A DNA stretch of 64,000 nt from Smallanthus sonchifolius (GCA_023525975.1 CM042028.1:79979501-80043500), one strand, 5' to 3'; counted from the stretch's first letter, positions 36,401-48,229 are shown. The notes: generated by a model from the sequence alone, not told the origin. Program-made: numbers and translations.

Positions 36401-37648
36401 GATATCTCCCTATGGTGAGCATTGTGTGGAAAATCCTCCTAAAATAGAAAAAAATAGACCGAGTGAAACAAGGTGTAAAATTTTACCTATTTGATGACAG
36501 AAACCAAGATTCCAAAATCACCCTTCATGCTCTCACCTGAACGTTTGTCTCCCATAGTTTTTGGAGGTTGTGATCAAAACACATAATGGACCAACCTGAT
36601 GTCACAACAACCAAGACCTGTTTTTGTACTTGACCACGCTTGAAAGTTCGGTCAACCACCCCTGTTGCCATGGCCACTGCCCGTCTGCCCGAAGCTACCC
36701 GGATCTTATCAGGTAACAGGCTCACCTCTGCAAGAACACGTGCCTCACTAAACCCTTCATCCACACGCCTAGAATGAGGCTCCAAAACCTACATCAGTTT
36801 GAAAAAAGTAAGTACAATATGTCACAAAGTTGTGCTTTTGCTCATTACTGATACCCAACGGATAATTTAGTACATTAGCCTACAAGGGAAATTTAGTCTT
36901 TTAGCTTGAAAGGTTGCCAGCCAGAAAATTATAGACAGTGCACTACCAATACATTAGTATTAATCTAGGAACAGGACGTAATACAGAATGGAAACCGAGT
37001 GTGAGAAGAGAAAAACAGTGAACAAAGAAATTAAATATCATCTTTGCAAAAGGTAACCCTTGATCCAAACGTGGGATTCGATAGCATAACCTCTAAGCTA
37101 TAAGAGACCAACAAAGAACTAACCAAGGACTCTGAGCTCAACTTAAGTTGATGAAATATATAACTATAACTAATAACACACCATAACAGATAACAGGAGC
37201 CTAAATTGATGTTTCGTTAGTGAACCTGAATACAATCCCAATTGGTTCAAAATTAGAACAATAAATGTGCTTTAAATTAAACCCTAAATTCTATCCTAAA
37301 ATACCTGAATTTTGGCGTCATGTGTAGCCACAAGAACCTCTTTCTTCCCATCACCATTAAGATCGGACACAATAGGTGGAGGAAGACGCTCTCCTTCGTA
37401 TTTAATCGGATATTCGTCTGACAGATGGTACCACGCCTCCTTAAACGAAAAATCGCCTTCGTGCTAGCGTCAAAAAACAGATTAGTTAGACCAAGTAATC
37501 ATGTAATTTCTAAAACAATCAACAAGTTGAAGACCTCTAGGTTCTTAGGTCAATTAACAGTATCAATTAAGATAAGCTGATTTACCTGTAGGGAGAAGAA
37601 AATGGCGAAAGCGGCGAGCATAAGGATTGCTAAATCTCGCTTCCTCAT
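33490..37648 (-). CDS. NERD1: NERD1-like FG-GAP repeat membrane protein, complete copy
   Basis: Thirteen exons (5' to 3'): 37648-37586, 37463-37305, 36788-36537, 36438-36319, 36219-36139, 36046-35951, 35803-35708, 35606-35568, 35484-35281, 34840-34715, 34500-34435, 34345-34046 and 33966-33490. The product is 692 residues, close to Arabidopsis At3g51050 (about 700). That protein, NERD1, was described as a Golgi protein that works with the exocyst in root growth. Visible here are an N-terminal signal peptide (residues 2-21) and integrin-alpha/FG-GAP-like calcium-binding loops (SDLNGDGKKEVL about 52-63; ADINGDGVLDHV about 422-433; DADFSNDGLTDL about 625-636). A C-terminal membrane span lies at 655-674, with a short cytosolic tail. 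Exons 10-13 and part of 9 lie in the tandem duplication. A SINE sits in intron 9. Exon phases are all zero. Confidence 0.93.
34958..35173 (+). mobile_element. tRNA-derived SINE in NERD1 intron 9 (right copy)
   Basis: 216 bp between perfect 12-bp duplications TTTGGCCACATA (34,946-34,957 and 35,174-35,185). B box GGTTCGAATCC; tail GTGTTGCCGTTC plus poly(A). It is antisense to the host gene. Several of the differences between the two duplication copies fall in or next to it. Confidence 0.92.
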
Positions 37649-39090
37649 GATGATGTTGATGCGATCTTCTGTTAACAACCCTTAATTTAATCGATCGATT
37701 AGTGACAGAGAAGAAAATTTGCAGGACGGTTTCGAGCGTGTTCGGTGTAGTTGAGAGCTTCCGGATGGCTTGTTTAATTTGACAATTTGCCCATGATATT
37801 TGAAGGATCTACATGAATACCCTTGGGTTTACGTTATTATTACAAAATTGTTAAAACTTCACCCAATGTTTTATATGTTCTCAAAATAAAACTTAATAAG
37901 TTTATCACTTAAGTTTTAATTTTATAGCATAAGGATGGGTGGTTTCCCCGCCTGCGCGTTGTGGCTACTGCATGTCAATCGGTAAGATATCTAATCTTGA
38001 CAAGCACATCAAGTTTCATTTTTGTATACTCTTCTTTAAACCCGACGGGGACTTTGCATGAGTTTTCACCTAAACGCTATGCCACGATTGATTGGTAAAC
38101 CTAAATTTAATTAAAGAAAAAAGTCAAATAAATAAACAAACAAACAAAAATTTTTAAAAACTTTATAGAAATGTTTTAGTTAAACAATAAAAAAACTTAC
38201 AGAAAAAGATTAAAACTAATTACAAAAAAAAATAAAAAATATAAAGAGAAAAAAATACAAATTGGAAAAGGAAAAAGAAAGGCCGAATTCGAACCAGGGT
38301 CTAGGTTGGGGAGGGGAGGGCCACTACTACCACCTCCATGGCTCCACCCAACCCATGATCTTGTTAATCACTCCAATCAAAATGTATATATCTTCAAAGA
38401 AAAGGGCGATTTTAAAACATCAGTCTGTCACTTGGCAGGCTATGGTTGGCTGCTTATCATGTGGTCCAACGAAAAACGCCAACCGTCTCTTAGTGTTCAT
38501 GAGGGTTGTACTTTAATATGGTTTATAATGTTCTACAAAAATTGATCAACAACTTGTTTTACCAGTAAACTTGTTATTTCAATTATGTGTATTAACATGA
38601 TTAACTAACTTTTAGATTATTTTGTATATTAATTTTAAATAATGTTTGTATGTTAAATTAGGATGACTTCATGAAAAGTTCACCCAAATACGTGCACATG
38701 CCTAATTTGCTGGAAAAGTTACCTTTACATTTTACCAAGCACACTGTGTGTATATGTAAATCTTCTAACCAAATGTATATATCAAGTTATGTCGCTCAAC
38801 CAAGCAACTGAGGATGTGTCAGTTTGTTGTTAAAAAATGTTCATTGAAATCATTCAAGATTAAAGTATGCTCGTTATGAAATAAATAATAAAATACTAAA
38901 TATTAGATACGCTCATTTATAGAACAAATAATAAAATACTAAATATCTTCTCAAGGAAATATACCAACAACAAACTAAAAGAACTATCTAAACCATAAGA
39001 AATTAACTAGTAGCTAGCTAATGAAAAATGAAAATCATTTAACCATGAATAATCAATAATCAAAACTATAGATATAGATTAGGCACTTGA
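37649..39090. other. NERD1 upstream region and intergenic space
   Basis: The first few hundred bases above 37,648 are the presumed NERD1 5' UTR and promoter. An A-rich stretch (38,110-38,270) follows. The short open frames around 38,262-38,545 have no recognisable family. Confidence 0.55.
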
Positions 39091-42000
39091 TCATGTGCTG
39101 GAGCTACTCTCTTCTTTAGGAAACCAATAACGATTATAAAACCAAATAGAATCGCCGGATACAGCCACACTGTCTTGATTACGATGCCACGTGTAAAACG
39201 CGTGTGTTCTATTCTTTATCTCTAGCAACACATGTCGGAAGCTCGCTTCTCTGAAAGCCGAGTAACTTGGTTGGTGGTCTATGAAACTGCAATTTTCAAA
39301 ATGACCATTTCTTTAGATATATTGAACGTTTTTTCAGTATTCTTTTCTATCGCTAAAAATAAATTTTCTAATCAGTGTTTAAGGAGAAAAACAAAACATG
39401 TCGCAAAGCGCAGGGTTAAATCTCTAGTTATAAATAAAAAATGACAATAAAACAATTAATATTACCTATCAGCGATACCCTCTATGTTCCCACCATCACC
39501 TATGGTGATATAAACCTGAGCTGAAGGGTCTTTGATTGGGCTACTTATTCCTTCAGTTATGTTATATTGAATATTTGATACTCTCTCCTACATATAAATA
39601 AAATAGTCGTAACTAAAAAGTAGTTATAAATGTAAATGGGCCGTGGAGGTGCAGGATTGTTAAAAATAAATAAATCACGAGAATAGGCAAGTTGATTAAA
39701 AAAATTACAAAAATAGGCATTGATTTTTAAGTGGGTTGTGGAGGTTCCGGATTATCGAGGTCTGGGCTATGAAGGTGCCGGATTATGGGCGTGTGGGTTG
39801 TGAAGGTGCCATATTTATAGAGTGTAGGCTGTGAAGGAGCCGGATTGGCATTGACTTTTTAGTGGGCTGTGAAGGTGACGGATTTATGGAGTGTGGGCTA
39901 TGAAGGTGTCGGGTTATGGGTGTGTGTGCTATGAAGGTGCCTTCCCTGCTTATTTGTCCTCCTTTAATTGGTTGTTTCAGATTGTCTATTTGAACAAATG
40001 TAAAAGTCAATGGCTATTTGAGCAAAAATTATGGTCAACGTGCTTATTCTCATGATTTTCCCTAATAATAATAATAATGATGATAATAATATTAATAATA
40101 AGAGGGGACGTACAGAGCGCTCATATGAATGAACATGACCTGCAAACACAAGATCGACTTTGTACTTAACAAACGATGGCTCAAAGACGACTCTCATAGT
40201 TTCTCCTTCCTTGTAATGGTAGTTATTACTGTTGTACATCGGCGAATGCATCAGAACAATCAACCATGGGGTTTCACTCCGGTTCACTTTTGGAAGTTCC
40301 TCTTTGAGCCAACGATATTGAGGAGTGTATATCGCTAACAAAATCCCACCAAACGTACATTCGTGTTAGATCGATAAAACTACTAAAAAGAAAACAAATA
40401 TTCATAATTGATTATTACGTACAGAAGGCCGAGTAAGAAGAAAGCACGATGATATGTGCTGATGCGTGCTTAATTGAGTACCAAAGTGGTGATGTGCTTT
40501 GAGAAGCTCGGTAAGGTACATGGTATCGGTGCTTGTATGGCTTGAAAAGAACTTGTTCTCCCTATAAAATAATTAATATTATTCAGGTTATAACCAACAG
40601 AATCAGATAAATCATAGGAGGTTATTGCAGGAAACAATGTGCTATTTTAGGAATCAGACGCTTACTACTGCGTCACCCCTTGAAAGTTAGACATGGTTTG
40701 CTAAGTCTTACAATTTCAGGAGCAAGATCCAATTCATGATTTCCAGCACAATATATCCATGGCTCGTAAGCACTACTCTTCTCGATGAACCGTCCGAAAG
40801 TATCCCACTTCTCGTTAACATGAAACGGATGAACATCGGCATATGAGAAGTCACCAAGGAACAAGACGGTTTGACCCTTCCCGCTTGCCAAGTAATGCTC
40901 CAAGGTTTGATTCGAAGCTTGTGTTTGTCCCAAATCACCTAACACATTAACCATAAAATGTAGTTGACTTATGTAGTTGCGATATGTGTTTACTGTTTAA
41001 AAAGTAAAATACCAACGAGGCCGAAGGTGTAGGGAACATCAGGGCCTACTTCTGGAGGAGTTGTAAAACAAAATTGCCGTTGCCTTTGCCAACCTCATAC
41101 ATGTACGTTGTGTTATACTGTACATGTACGTATGTATTCACTATTAACCAATAAATTAATACACTAACTAAAAAGTAAATAAATAGGAACACTTCAATTC
41201 AGCCTGGTTTTATATCTAAAATCATAAACATGTCCAATGACCCGCCGTATAGATGTTCATCATCCAAAAGTAAACCAAATCATGTGGTTCAGTTACGGGT
41301 GCAAACGAACCGAACTATCAAGAACAAGGCCTTGTTCGTGTTCGTTCTTTAAAGAAATTTCCTGTTTCACATAACGACCGAACGAGATTTTTTGTTTGTG
41401 TTCGTTCATTAAGGAAATGAATTTGTTCGTGTTCATCCGATAATTCTACGTAACGAACGGAACACAAATTCATTTGATAATAAAATCAACATTTTCACCT
41501 CAAATTAACATTACGTAAAATCCACCAAAAATAAATATGAATTACTTGACAATTGACATAATTTATTTTCACATACTTGACATAGTTATCATAAACACAA
41601 TTAACATAAATGAACACATTACCGAACGTTGATGAATATAAATGAACGAACGCAATCTATGTTCATGTTTTGTTAACCATTGAAGGTCCTTTGATTTTTT
41701 TTAGTTTGGTTTGTTCAACATATACTATAGTCTATTACGAAAATGTGGGTTTAGCTAGGGTACCTTCAATCTCTTGATCGTAGCATGATGAATGTAGTCA
41801 GAAGAATAGTTATAGTAACGGTAACTGGTGGTTACAGCGTTTATTACCGTTTTCCTCATCGGCTTCCTAGTAAGTAACGAATTTCGGTTGTTCCTCCAAC
41901 GGCGTTACCCATGAAACTATCATACTCCTCCCAGTGTAATCGCCTTGTGTTATATGAACCTACATTTAATAAATAAGCCCGAGCTTTTATATTTGATAGA

Positions 42001-42154
42001 AAACCTGTTCAGGAGCATTGTAACCAGGAGGTGGTGGGAATTTTTTCTTGGGAATCTCAATGGATGATGCGGCTTTTCTAACGTAGCTGCTTGTTATTCC
42101 TCCTTCACTTATTCCGTTTAATAAAAGAAACAATATTGTTACGAGACGCCACAT
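39091..42154 (-). pseudogene. Purple acid phosphatase pseudogene
   Basis: Eight exon equivalents (5' to 3'): 42154-42005, 41959-41764, 41117-41013, 40937-40712, 40561-40433, 40334-40114, 39587-39466 and 39286-39091. The family (binuclear-metal acid phosphatases, usually secreted) is shown by an N-terminal signal peptide and PEQVHITQGD. Metal-site motifs follow: GDLGQT, GDFSYAD, GNHEL, VLMHSPMY and GHVHSYERS. The ending NRYWFPKEESSSST is plant-PAP-like. Three lesions were seen. A TAG replaces the conserved Trp of VTYWEA at 41,867-41,869. A frameshift lies further down exon 2 near 41,840 (exon length 196, not a multiple of 3). A second frameshift lies in exon 3 near VGKGN (about 41,070). The other exons and splice sites look sound, so inactivation seems recent. 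Intron 7-6 sequence holds a degenerate minisatellite. Confidence 0.88.
39640..39950. repeat. Degenerate GTGGGCTGTGAAGGTGCCGG-type minisatellite in a pseudogene intron
   Basis: The phrase G(T/G)GGGCT(G/A)TGAAGGTG.CGGATTAT recurs about seven times (near 39,645, 39,733, 39,763, 39,798, 39,828, 39,870, 39,897 and 39,930) with spacing of roughly 30-40 bp. The copies are diverged. Confidence 0.75.
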
Positions 42155-43340
42155 TTTAACAGCTTTGTTGGTCGGCGCCGGCTATGTGATGATAGTTTTG
42201 CCAACCGGATTCTGAATTTATAATGATCTGGATTCCTAAAAAGGTTGATTCGGTTGGAATACTTCTATTAAGATCCGTTGGATTCGATCTAGCTCCTTAT
42301 TGTGTAAGTGATTTTACATTTGAACGATAAACCTGGGAGATAAAATCAGAACCTCCCCTTTTTAAGGATTCTAACATTTGACTAAAACAGTCTTTCAAAA
42401 CGTGTGTTAAATTGAATGAATATCTTATTAAATAATGAAAATCTTGTTTTATTCATGACCGGTACGTGATCCCGTTTTAGTGTTTGATCACATCAGTTTT
42501 TTGTAGCATATTCTAGTGGTAATATATATTCAGATGTTTATAATCTTATTAATTGATTGGTACAAAAATAGGATATTAGTTTAATATTATATTTACTGTA
42601 ATCATGTTTATACCTTAGTTAATTGTAAAAGTATTTGAAATAAAAAATATATATATATATTTACAGATTAAACTTTTACATGATCCAATCGAATTTCTTG
42701 ATGCCTGAACGTAAATAGGAGTACTTGACTTTGTAAAATATTTTCTTGATGTCTATTTTATCACCTAAAAAGTGACTACTCAAAGATAGGCTTAAATTAT
42801 TTAGCGCTTGACGATTATAAACGTTGCTTTGTTGTTTTCACGAATTACAAAACAGCACCCATTTGGTGCTTGAATTTTAAGATTTGGTTAACTTTTTATT
42901 GGCTGCGTAAATAATGCAATATTTAGCTTGAAACAATGCTGTGCGCTCATTGAAATTGTTTACCTGGTGTATAAACTTATTTAAAGACCATTGAGGTGAA
43001 TAGAATAACAGGGATTTACAGGTTGTTTTGTGTTGGGTACAAGTCTAGTTGTCCGTTTCCGTTTTCTTATGCCTCATCGGCTTCTCTTTTTTCACACCCA
43101 GATTAGGGTTTCCCATTTCACCATTGTTCCAGATCGCCCGTCGCTGCCAGGATTTGTCCTAGGTGGCGCTGTGGTAGCGGTCTCCGCCGAAACTGGTAGT
43201 GCGTTTGGTTGCCTTCGACGGAACTTCATGCCAGTAAGTGATTGGTGCTTTATACGTGTTCCGCTTCTTGCTTATATGATTGTCAGTTGTCACCATCTTT
43301 TTGTTATCTCGGTTTTGTGTTACACACGTGTTAGGGTTTG
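42155..43340. other. Intergenic, nothing recognised
   Basis: AT-rich up to about 43,020, then a more GC-rich block leading into tandem repeats. An open frame at 43,030-43,512 on the plus strand is a product of that repeat-rich block and shows no domain. Confidence 0.5.
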
Positions 43341-43342
43341 TG

Positions 43343-43680
43343 TGGCTATGTTTCCCCCGTTTCTGAACCCTAGCCGTTGGTGGTGTGGTCCTTGCACCGC
43401 CGTGGCTGTGATATTTGCCGGATTTGTGTCTATGTTTTCCCGGTTTCTGGTGTGGTCCTTGCACCACCGTGGCCAGATTTGTGGCTATGTTTTTCCCCTT
43501 TTTGAACCCTAGCCGCTGGTGGTGTGTTCCTTGCACCGGCGTGGTTGTGGTATTTGCCGGATTTGGTTGTCTTTGGTCGGCCGACAATTTGTTTCCGTAC
43601 GTCTTTAACAGAGAAGGGAAATTTTGTTTGTTGTGGCTATGTTTTCCCCGTTTCTGAACCCTAGCCGCCGGTGATCAGTG
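43343..43680. repeat. Tandem repeat block, GAACCCTAGCCG(C/T)(T/C)GGTGGTG type
   Basis: Three to four imperfect units begin GGCTATGTTT(T)CCC, continue with TTTCTGAACCCTAGCCG and CCTTGCACC.CCGTGG, and end TTTGCCGGATTTG. They start at about 43,343, 43,425 (shortened), 43,482 and 43,636 (truncated). This could be the 5' untranslated repeat region of a retroelement, but no coding part is attached. Confidence 0.7.
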
Positions 43681-43717
43681 GCGAATTTTGAAGAAAAACG
43701 CATGAAGGCCAGAACTA

Positions 43718-43820
43718 TAAAATTTTCGCCGAATACGTATAAATTAACACTATTGAGCGAAAAATCGGCCGAATACGTATAAATTAACACCACTGAGCGA
43801 AAAATCGGGGGGGGGGGGGG
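43718..43820. repeat. 41-bp direct repeat followed by a 14-base G run
   Basis: GCCGAATACGTATAAATTAA plus CAC(T/C)A(T/C)TGAGCGAAAAATCGG occurs twice, starting near 43,730 and 43,768. The second copy runs directly into G(14) at 43,807-43,820, where the Gypsy-derived sequence begins. Confidence 0.8.
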
Positions 43821-44899
43821 CACCAAACTATAATGAACAAATAACAAATGAAACTGGTATAGATACTAAGAGTTCTACTTTCAGGAGACTGGAAAAATTA
43901 GAAACTAGTAATAACACGTACATTCCATCTATAAGTATCAACTCTGCTCCGACGGCCGGAAGCTACAACTTCACTCCTATAATTCCTTATAACTTTCATG
44001 AGGGACTACCTGAAGTTCCCTACAAAAATGTATTCCTGAAGGAGAAGAGAGAGTTGATTCTAATAGATCTTATATTCATTATCACGAAACGGTAAATATT
44101 CCCACTCCTCATGCAAATGAAGAAGCACTTGGAGATGAACGGGTGAGAACGTTGTTAAACCGGATAGCTGAACTTGAACTGGGAATGACAGAAGTAGAAG
44201 CCCAATATAATATGATGTGAAAAGCTTTAGAATAAGCTAGAAATAATAGCAATCCATAAAATAAATATGACATGATATTTGTATTTTCTTGTAATAATAT
44301 TTTGTGAATAAATAAAATTTTGTTATTGGAAGATGTATAAAAACCTGAAAGCTAACAAGATGTACAAAAGAATATGGGTGCCTGTTATTGGAAACCCCAC
44401 CGAACTATAATGAACAAATAACAAATGAAACTGGTATAGATACTAAGAGTTCTACTTTCAGAAGACTGGAAGAATTAGAAACTAGTAATAACACGTACAT
44501 TCCATCTATAAGTATCAACTCTGCTCCGACGGCTGGAAGCTACAACTTCACTCCTATAATTCCTTATAACTTTCATGAGGGACTACCTGAAGTTCCCTAC
44601 AAAAATGTATTCCTGAAAAAGAAGAGAGAACTGATTCTAATAGACCCTATATTCCTTATCATGAAACGGTAAATATTCCCACTCCTCATGCAAATGAAGA
44701 AGCACTTGGAGATGAACGGGTGAGAACGTTGTTAAACCGGATAGCTGAACTTGAACTGGGAATGACAGAAGTAGAAGCCCAATATAATATAATGTGAAAA
44801 GCTTTAGAATAAGCTAGAAATAATAGCAATCCATAAAATAAATATGACATGATATTTGTATTTTCTTGTAATAATATTTTGTGAATAAATAAAATTTTG
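43821..44899. repeat. About 500-bp direct duplication (43,821-44,322 and 44,398-44,899)
   Basis: Both copies start CACC(A/G)AACTATAATGAAC and end at GTGAATAAATAAAATTTTGTT, offset 577 bp. They encode NEQITNETGIDTKSSTF and a helical LNRIAELELGMTEVEAQYN segment, probably gag or pre-gag. The 75-bp linker (44,323-44,397) is made of pieces that also occur in the integrase region at 48,746-48,866, in a different order. Confidence 0.88.
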
Positions 44900-44944
44900 T
44901 TCATATGACAAATGCCTTCGAATTTGACACTATTTTAAATATTT

Positions 44945-45859
44945 TATATAGAATGTCGAGAAGTAGACAATCTAATCACTCGAGGTAAGAAGAAACAGCT
45001 CATAGACAACAATACAAATGAGCAAGATGCTCAGAAGGCCGAGCTGCAAAAATTAATTGCCACGGGAATAGAAAATGCTATTCCTAAAATCATAGCAACA
45101 ATCAAGTCAAACAAGTCTGCTAAAGAAAAAGAGCTTCAATTCAAGGTTCCCGAACCAAGAAAAATGAAGAAGAATACTACATTCCTAGCCAAACTAGGAA
45201 AACAAAGGGAGAAAACCCTTTCTATATCAAACAAGGCTCCAAATCCAAAAGGACATACGAGGATCGTCATAGTTCCTTAGAGAAAAGTCCTAAAAACAAA
45301 TATGAGCCTTTATATAAGAAGAAGTATACAGGATGTTCTTACAAAACATTTCAGCCCTGCAAGCCTTACGAGTTTGCAGGAAAGGAAGGAGCAGTAGCCA
45401 CTTTAAGATGGCTAGAGAAAACTGAATCCGTTCTCGCGATCAACAAGTGTGTTGAGGAGGACAAAGTTCTATATGCTTCTAACCTATTCAAGGACAATTA
45501 TTTCTGCTAAAGGCCGAGAGCAAGCTTATGCTCTGGATTGGTCTACATTTAGAGTAAAAGGCGGATAGGAAATTTTGCCCCTTAAATGAGAGGGAGTAAA
45601 TTGAGAATAAATTTCTCAATCTTCGGATGGTGGGTACCAACCACCAAGAGTACGCTATAAAACTCTTCGAGTATGCTTGTCTAGTGCCTCACCTAGCCAC
45701 CCCCGAATCTAATTTCATCAAACGATATATCTAGGGGCTAGCCTTGAAATCAGAGACATGGTCAAAATCTCTAAACCTACGACAATGGATGAAGCCATTG
45801 AGCTGGGCGCCCTTCTAACCATTGGGATGGTAAGAAACCACGAAGAATATAGAAAGAAG
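44945..45859 (+). pseudogene. Gypsy gag remnant, 5' part
   Basis: Frames read NEQDAQKAELQKLIATGIEN, later KTFQPCKPYEFAGKEGAVA and TLRWLEKTESVLAINKCVEE. The last two are the retrotransposon gag (PF03732-type) signature. Stops and frame changes follow. The sequence is cut at 45,859 by a hAT MITE and resumes at 46,444. Confidence 0.8.
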
Positions 45860-46435
45860 TAGGGGTGTAAACGAGCCAAGCCGGCTACTCGAGATCGGCT
45901 CGCTAAAAACTCGAATCGAGCCGAGCTTAAACGAGCTCGAGCTCGAGCCCGAGCCTAAAAGTAAGCTTGTTTAATAAACGAGCTCGAGCCCGAGCTTCAC
46001 TTATCGAGCTCAAGCCGGCTCTCGAGCCTAAACGAGCCTTCTATTTATATAACTTTTTAATTAATATTTTAAATATATATTCATAAAATAATAACCAGTA
46101 TATATAAAATTATGATAAAAATAATTAAATAATGTATATTATGTTATATATAAAAATTATAATAAAATTTATATAAAAATAATTATAAATATATATGAAT
46201 TAATTAATAAATAATAAACGAGCCAAGCCCGAGTTTGAAAAACTACCCACAAGTCGAGCCCGGGCTTTAAAAATAGAGCTCGAATCGAGCCGAGCTCGAG
46301 CTCACAGCAGGTTAAACGAGCCGAGCTCGAGCTCACAGCAGGTTAAACGAGCCGAGCTCGAGCTCACAGCAGGTTAAACGAGCCGAGCTCGAGCCTAGTC
46401 GAGCTCGGGCTCGGCTCGGCTCGTTTACACCCCTA
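45860..46435. mobile_element. hAT-type MITE, 576 bp, with perfect 8-bp duplication
   Basis: The ends TAGGGGTGTAAACGAGCC and GGCTCGTTTACACCCCTA are inverted repeats. The host octamer GAAAGAAG occurs on both sides (45,852-45,859 and 46,436-46,443). The arms are dominated by GAGCTCGAGC(C)-type words around an AT-rich centre, giving strong self-complementarity. No coding sequence. Decayed relatives appear near 11,350, 14,777 and 17,210. Confidence 0.92.
46287..46395. repeat. 31-bp tandem array inside the hAT MITE, 3.5 copies
   Basis: The unit beginning GAGCCGAGCTCGAGCTCACA and ending GCAGGTTAAAC starts at 46,287, 46,318 and 46,349, with a partial copy at 46,380. The copies are identical. Confidence 0.93.
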
Positions 46436-46443
46436 GAAAGAAG

Positions 46444-46947
46444 GAAGGCACCCATCCCAATAAAAACGAGTCCAAATGATCTGAAGGCAACTTCAGTCGG
46501 AAGGATACTCGTACTCCAATCCCAGAATGCCGAATCTGCAAAAAGATGCATTTTGGAAAATGCGGTTTTAGACCCTTCTGCTTTTTTTGCAAAATCTCGG
46601 GTCATTCAACAGAAAACTGCTTCAAGAAGAAGAGGCTTGTTACTTGTTACGGCTATGGAGAGCCGGGGCATATCAAAACTGAATGCCCTAAACAAAATAA
46701 GGCAGGAGCATCGGGAACAAAACCTGCCGAGGGTGTTAAAAAGAACGCCAAGGCCTTCGTTCTCAACACATGAAGCGGCCAAAATATCGGACGTAATTAC
46801 CGGTACGTTTCTTGTCGACAATATTTATGCTAGGGTTTTATTTGACTCTGGTGCATACCAAAGCTTAATAGACTATAAGTTCTGTAAACTATTAAATAAA
46901 CCATTAGCTAGATTAGAAAAATCTAGGAAGTCGAAACCGCAAACGTA
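46444..46947 (+). pseudogene. Gypsy gag zinc knuckles and protease remnant
   Basis: One frame gives CRICKKMHFGKCGF, FCFFCKISGHSTENC and CYGYGEPGHIKTEC, a set of zinc-knuckle modules. The third has Tyr where the second Cys should be. A neighbouring frame carries VLFDSGAYQSLI, the aspartic protease active site (family DSGA). The frame change between them and the stop at 46,945 show decay. Confidence 0.82.
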
Positions 46948-46969
46948 GATCTAATCTGAATCTCTAATT

Positions 46970-48105
46970 CCTTGAATGACTGTCAGATTATTCTATCTGG
47001 ACATATCATACCTATGCAATTGTTACCCATGACATTAGCGGGTCTTGACATTGTCTTAGGTATTGATTGGTTATCTGCCAACCAAGCCCGAATGTTGTGC
47101 GACAAAAAGGCCATAAACCTTCATATGCCTAATAGTGAATTGATAACTATCACCGGAGATAAATTATCTAACCCTATTGGAATAATTTCACTTCTAAAGG
47201 CAACGAAGTATCTCAAAAAGAGATGTCTAGCATATCTCGTATATGTGACTAATGGCAATAACGAAAGAAAGATAGAAGATGTACTGGTCGTATTAGAATA
47301 TGCCGACGTATTTCGAGACGAACTTTCCGGCCTACCGCCAGATCGAGAAGTGGAGTTCAAAATTAATCTCCCCATGTAGATTAGCTCCAATCGAAAGGGA
47401 TGAGTTAATGAAACAACTTGAAGAGTTGTAAGAAAAAGGCTTCATAAGACCAAGTTCTTCACCTTAGGGAGCTCCGGTTTTGTTCGTCAATAAGGACGGT
47501 TCAATGCGTATGTGAATGATTACCGTGAACTGAACAAGGTTACCATAAACAATAGGTACCCGCTTCCACGTATTGATGATATATTTGATCAACTTTAGGG
47601 AGCGGGCTATTTTTCCAAAATAGACCTTCGTTCAGGTTATCATCAGTTAAAAGGTTAAAAAAGAAGACATATCCAATACTGCGTTTTGAACAAGGTACGG
47701 ACATTATGAGTTCACAGTTATGCCCTTTGGACTCACTAATGCTCCGACAACATTAATGGATATGATGAACCAAGTCTGCAAACCCTACTTGGATAAGTTC
47801 GTTATCATATTCATAGACGATATTTTGATTTATTCCAAAGGCAAGGGAGAACTTGCAAATCACCTGAGAATAATACCGGAATTGCTAAAGAATGAGAAAT
47901 TATACGCCAAGTTCTCGAAATGTGAATTTTGGCTATCAGAAGTACAATTTCTCGGATATGTTATTAATGCCAATGGCATTCAAGTAGATCCTATCAAAAT
48001 AGAAGCAATAACTAAACGAAGATCCCAAAGTCGCCAACCAAAGTTCGGAGTTTTTTGGGTCTGGCAGGATATTATAGAAACTTTATCCGGGACTTCTCCT
48101 GAATA
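46970..48105 (+). pseudogene. Gypsy protease C-terminus and reverse transcriptase remnant
   Basis: It begins LPMTLAGLDIVLGIDWLSAN, then YADVFRDELSGLPPDREVEF, VNDYRELNKVTINNRYPLPR and the catalytic FIDDILIYSKG (YxDD-equivalent) near 47,810-47,840. LGYVINANGIQVDP follows. In-frame stops occur at about 47,377, 47,428, 47,466 and elsewhere, with frame changes before the catalytic motif. Confidence 0.85.
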
Positions 48106-48229
48106 GTTGTTCCCCTCACGTCTTTGACAAGGAAATCTGTTAAATACGAGTGGGGACCTAAGCAAGCTGAAGCCTTTGAAACTCTTAAACAAAAACTGAC
48201 GCATGCACCAATTCTGGCCTCGCAGAAGG

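Noticed and set aside
43030..43587. Open frames of 142-160 codons on both strands
   Set aside because: They run through a tandem repeat block; composition and repetition explain the openness.
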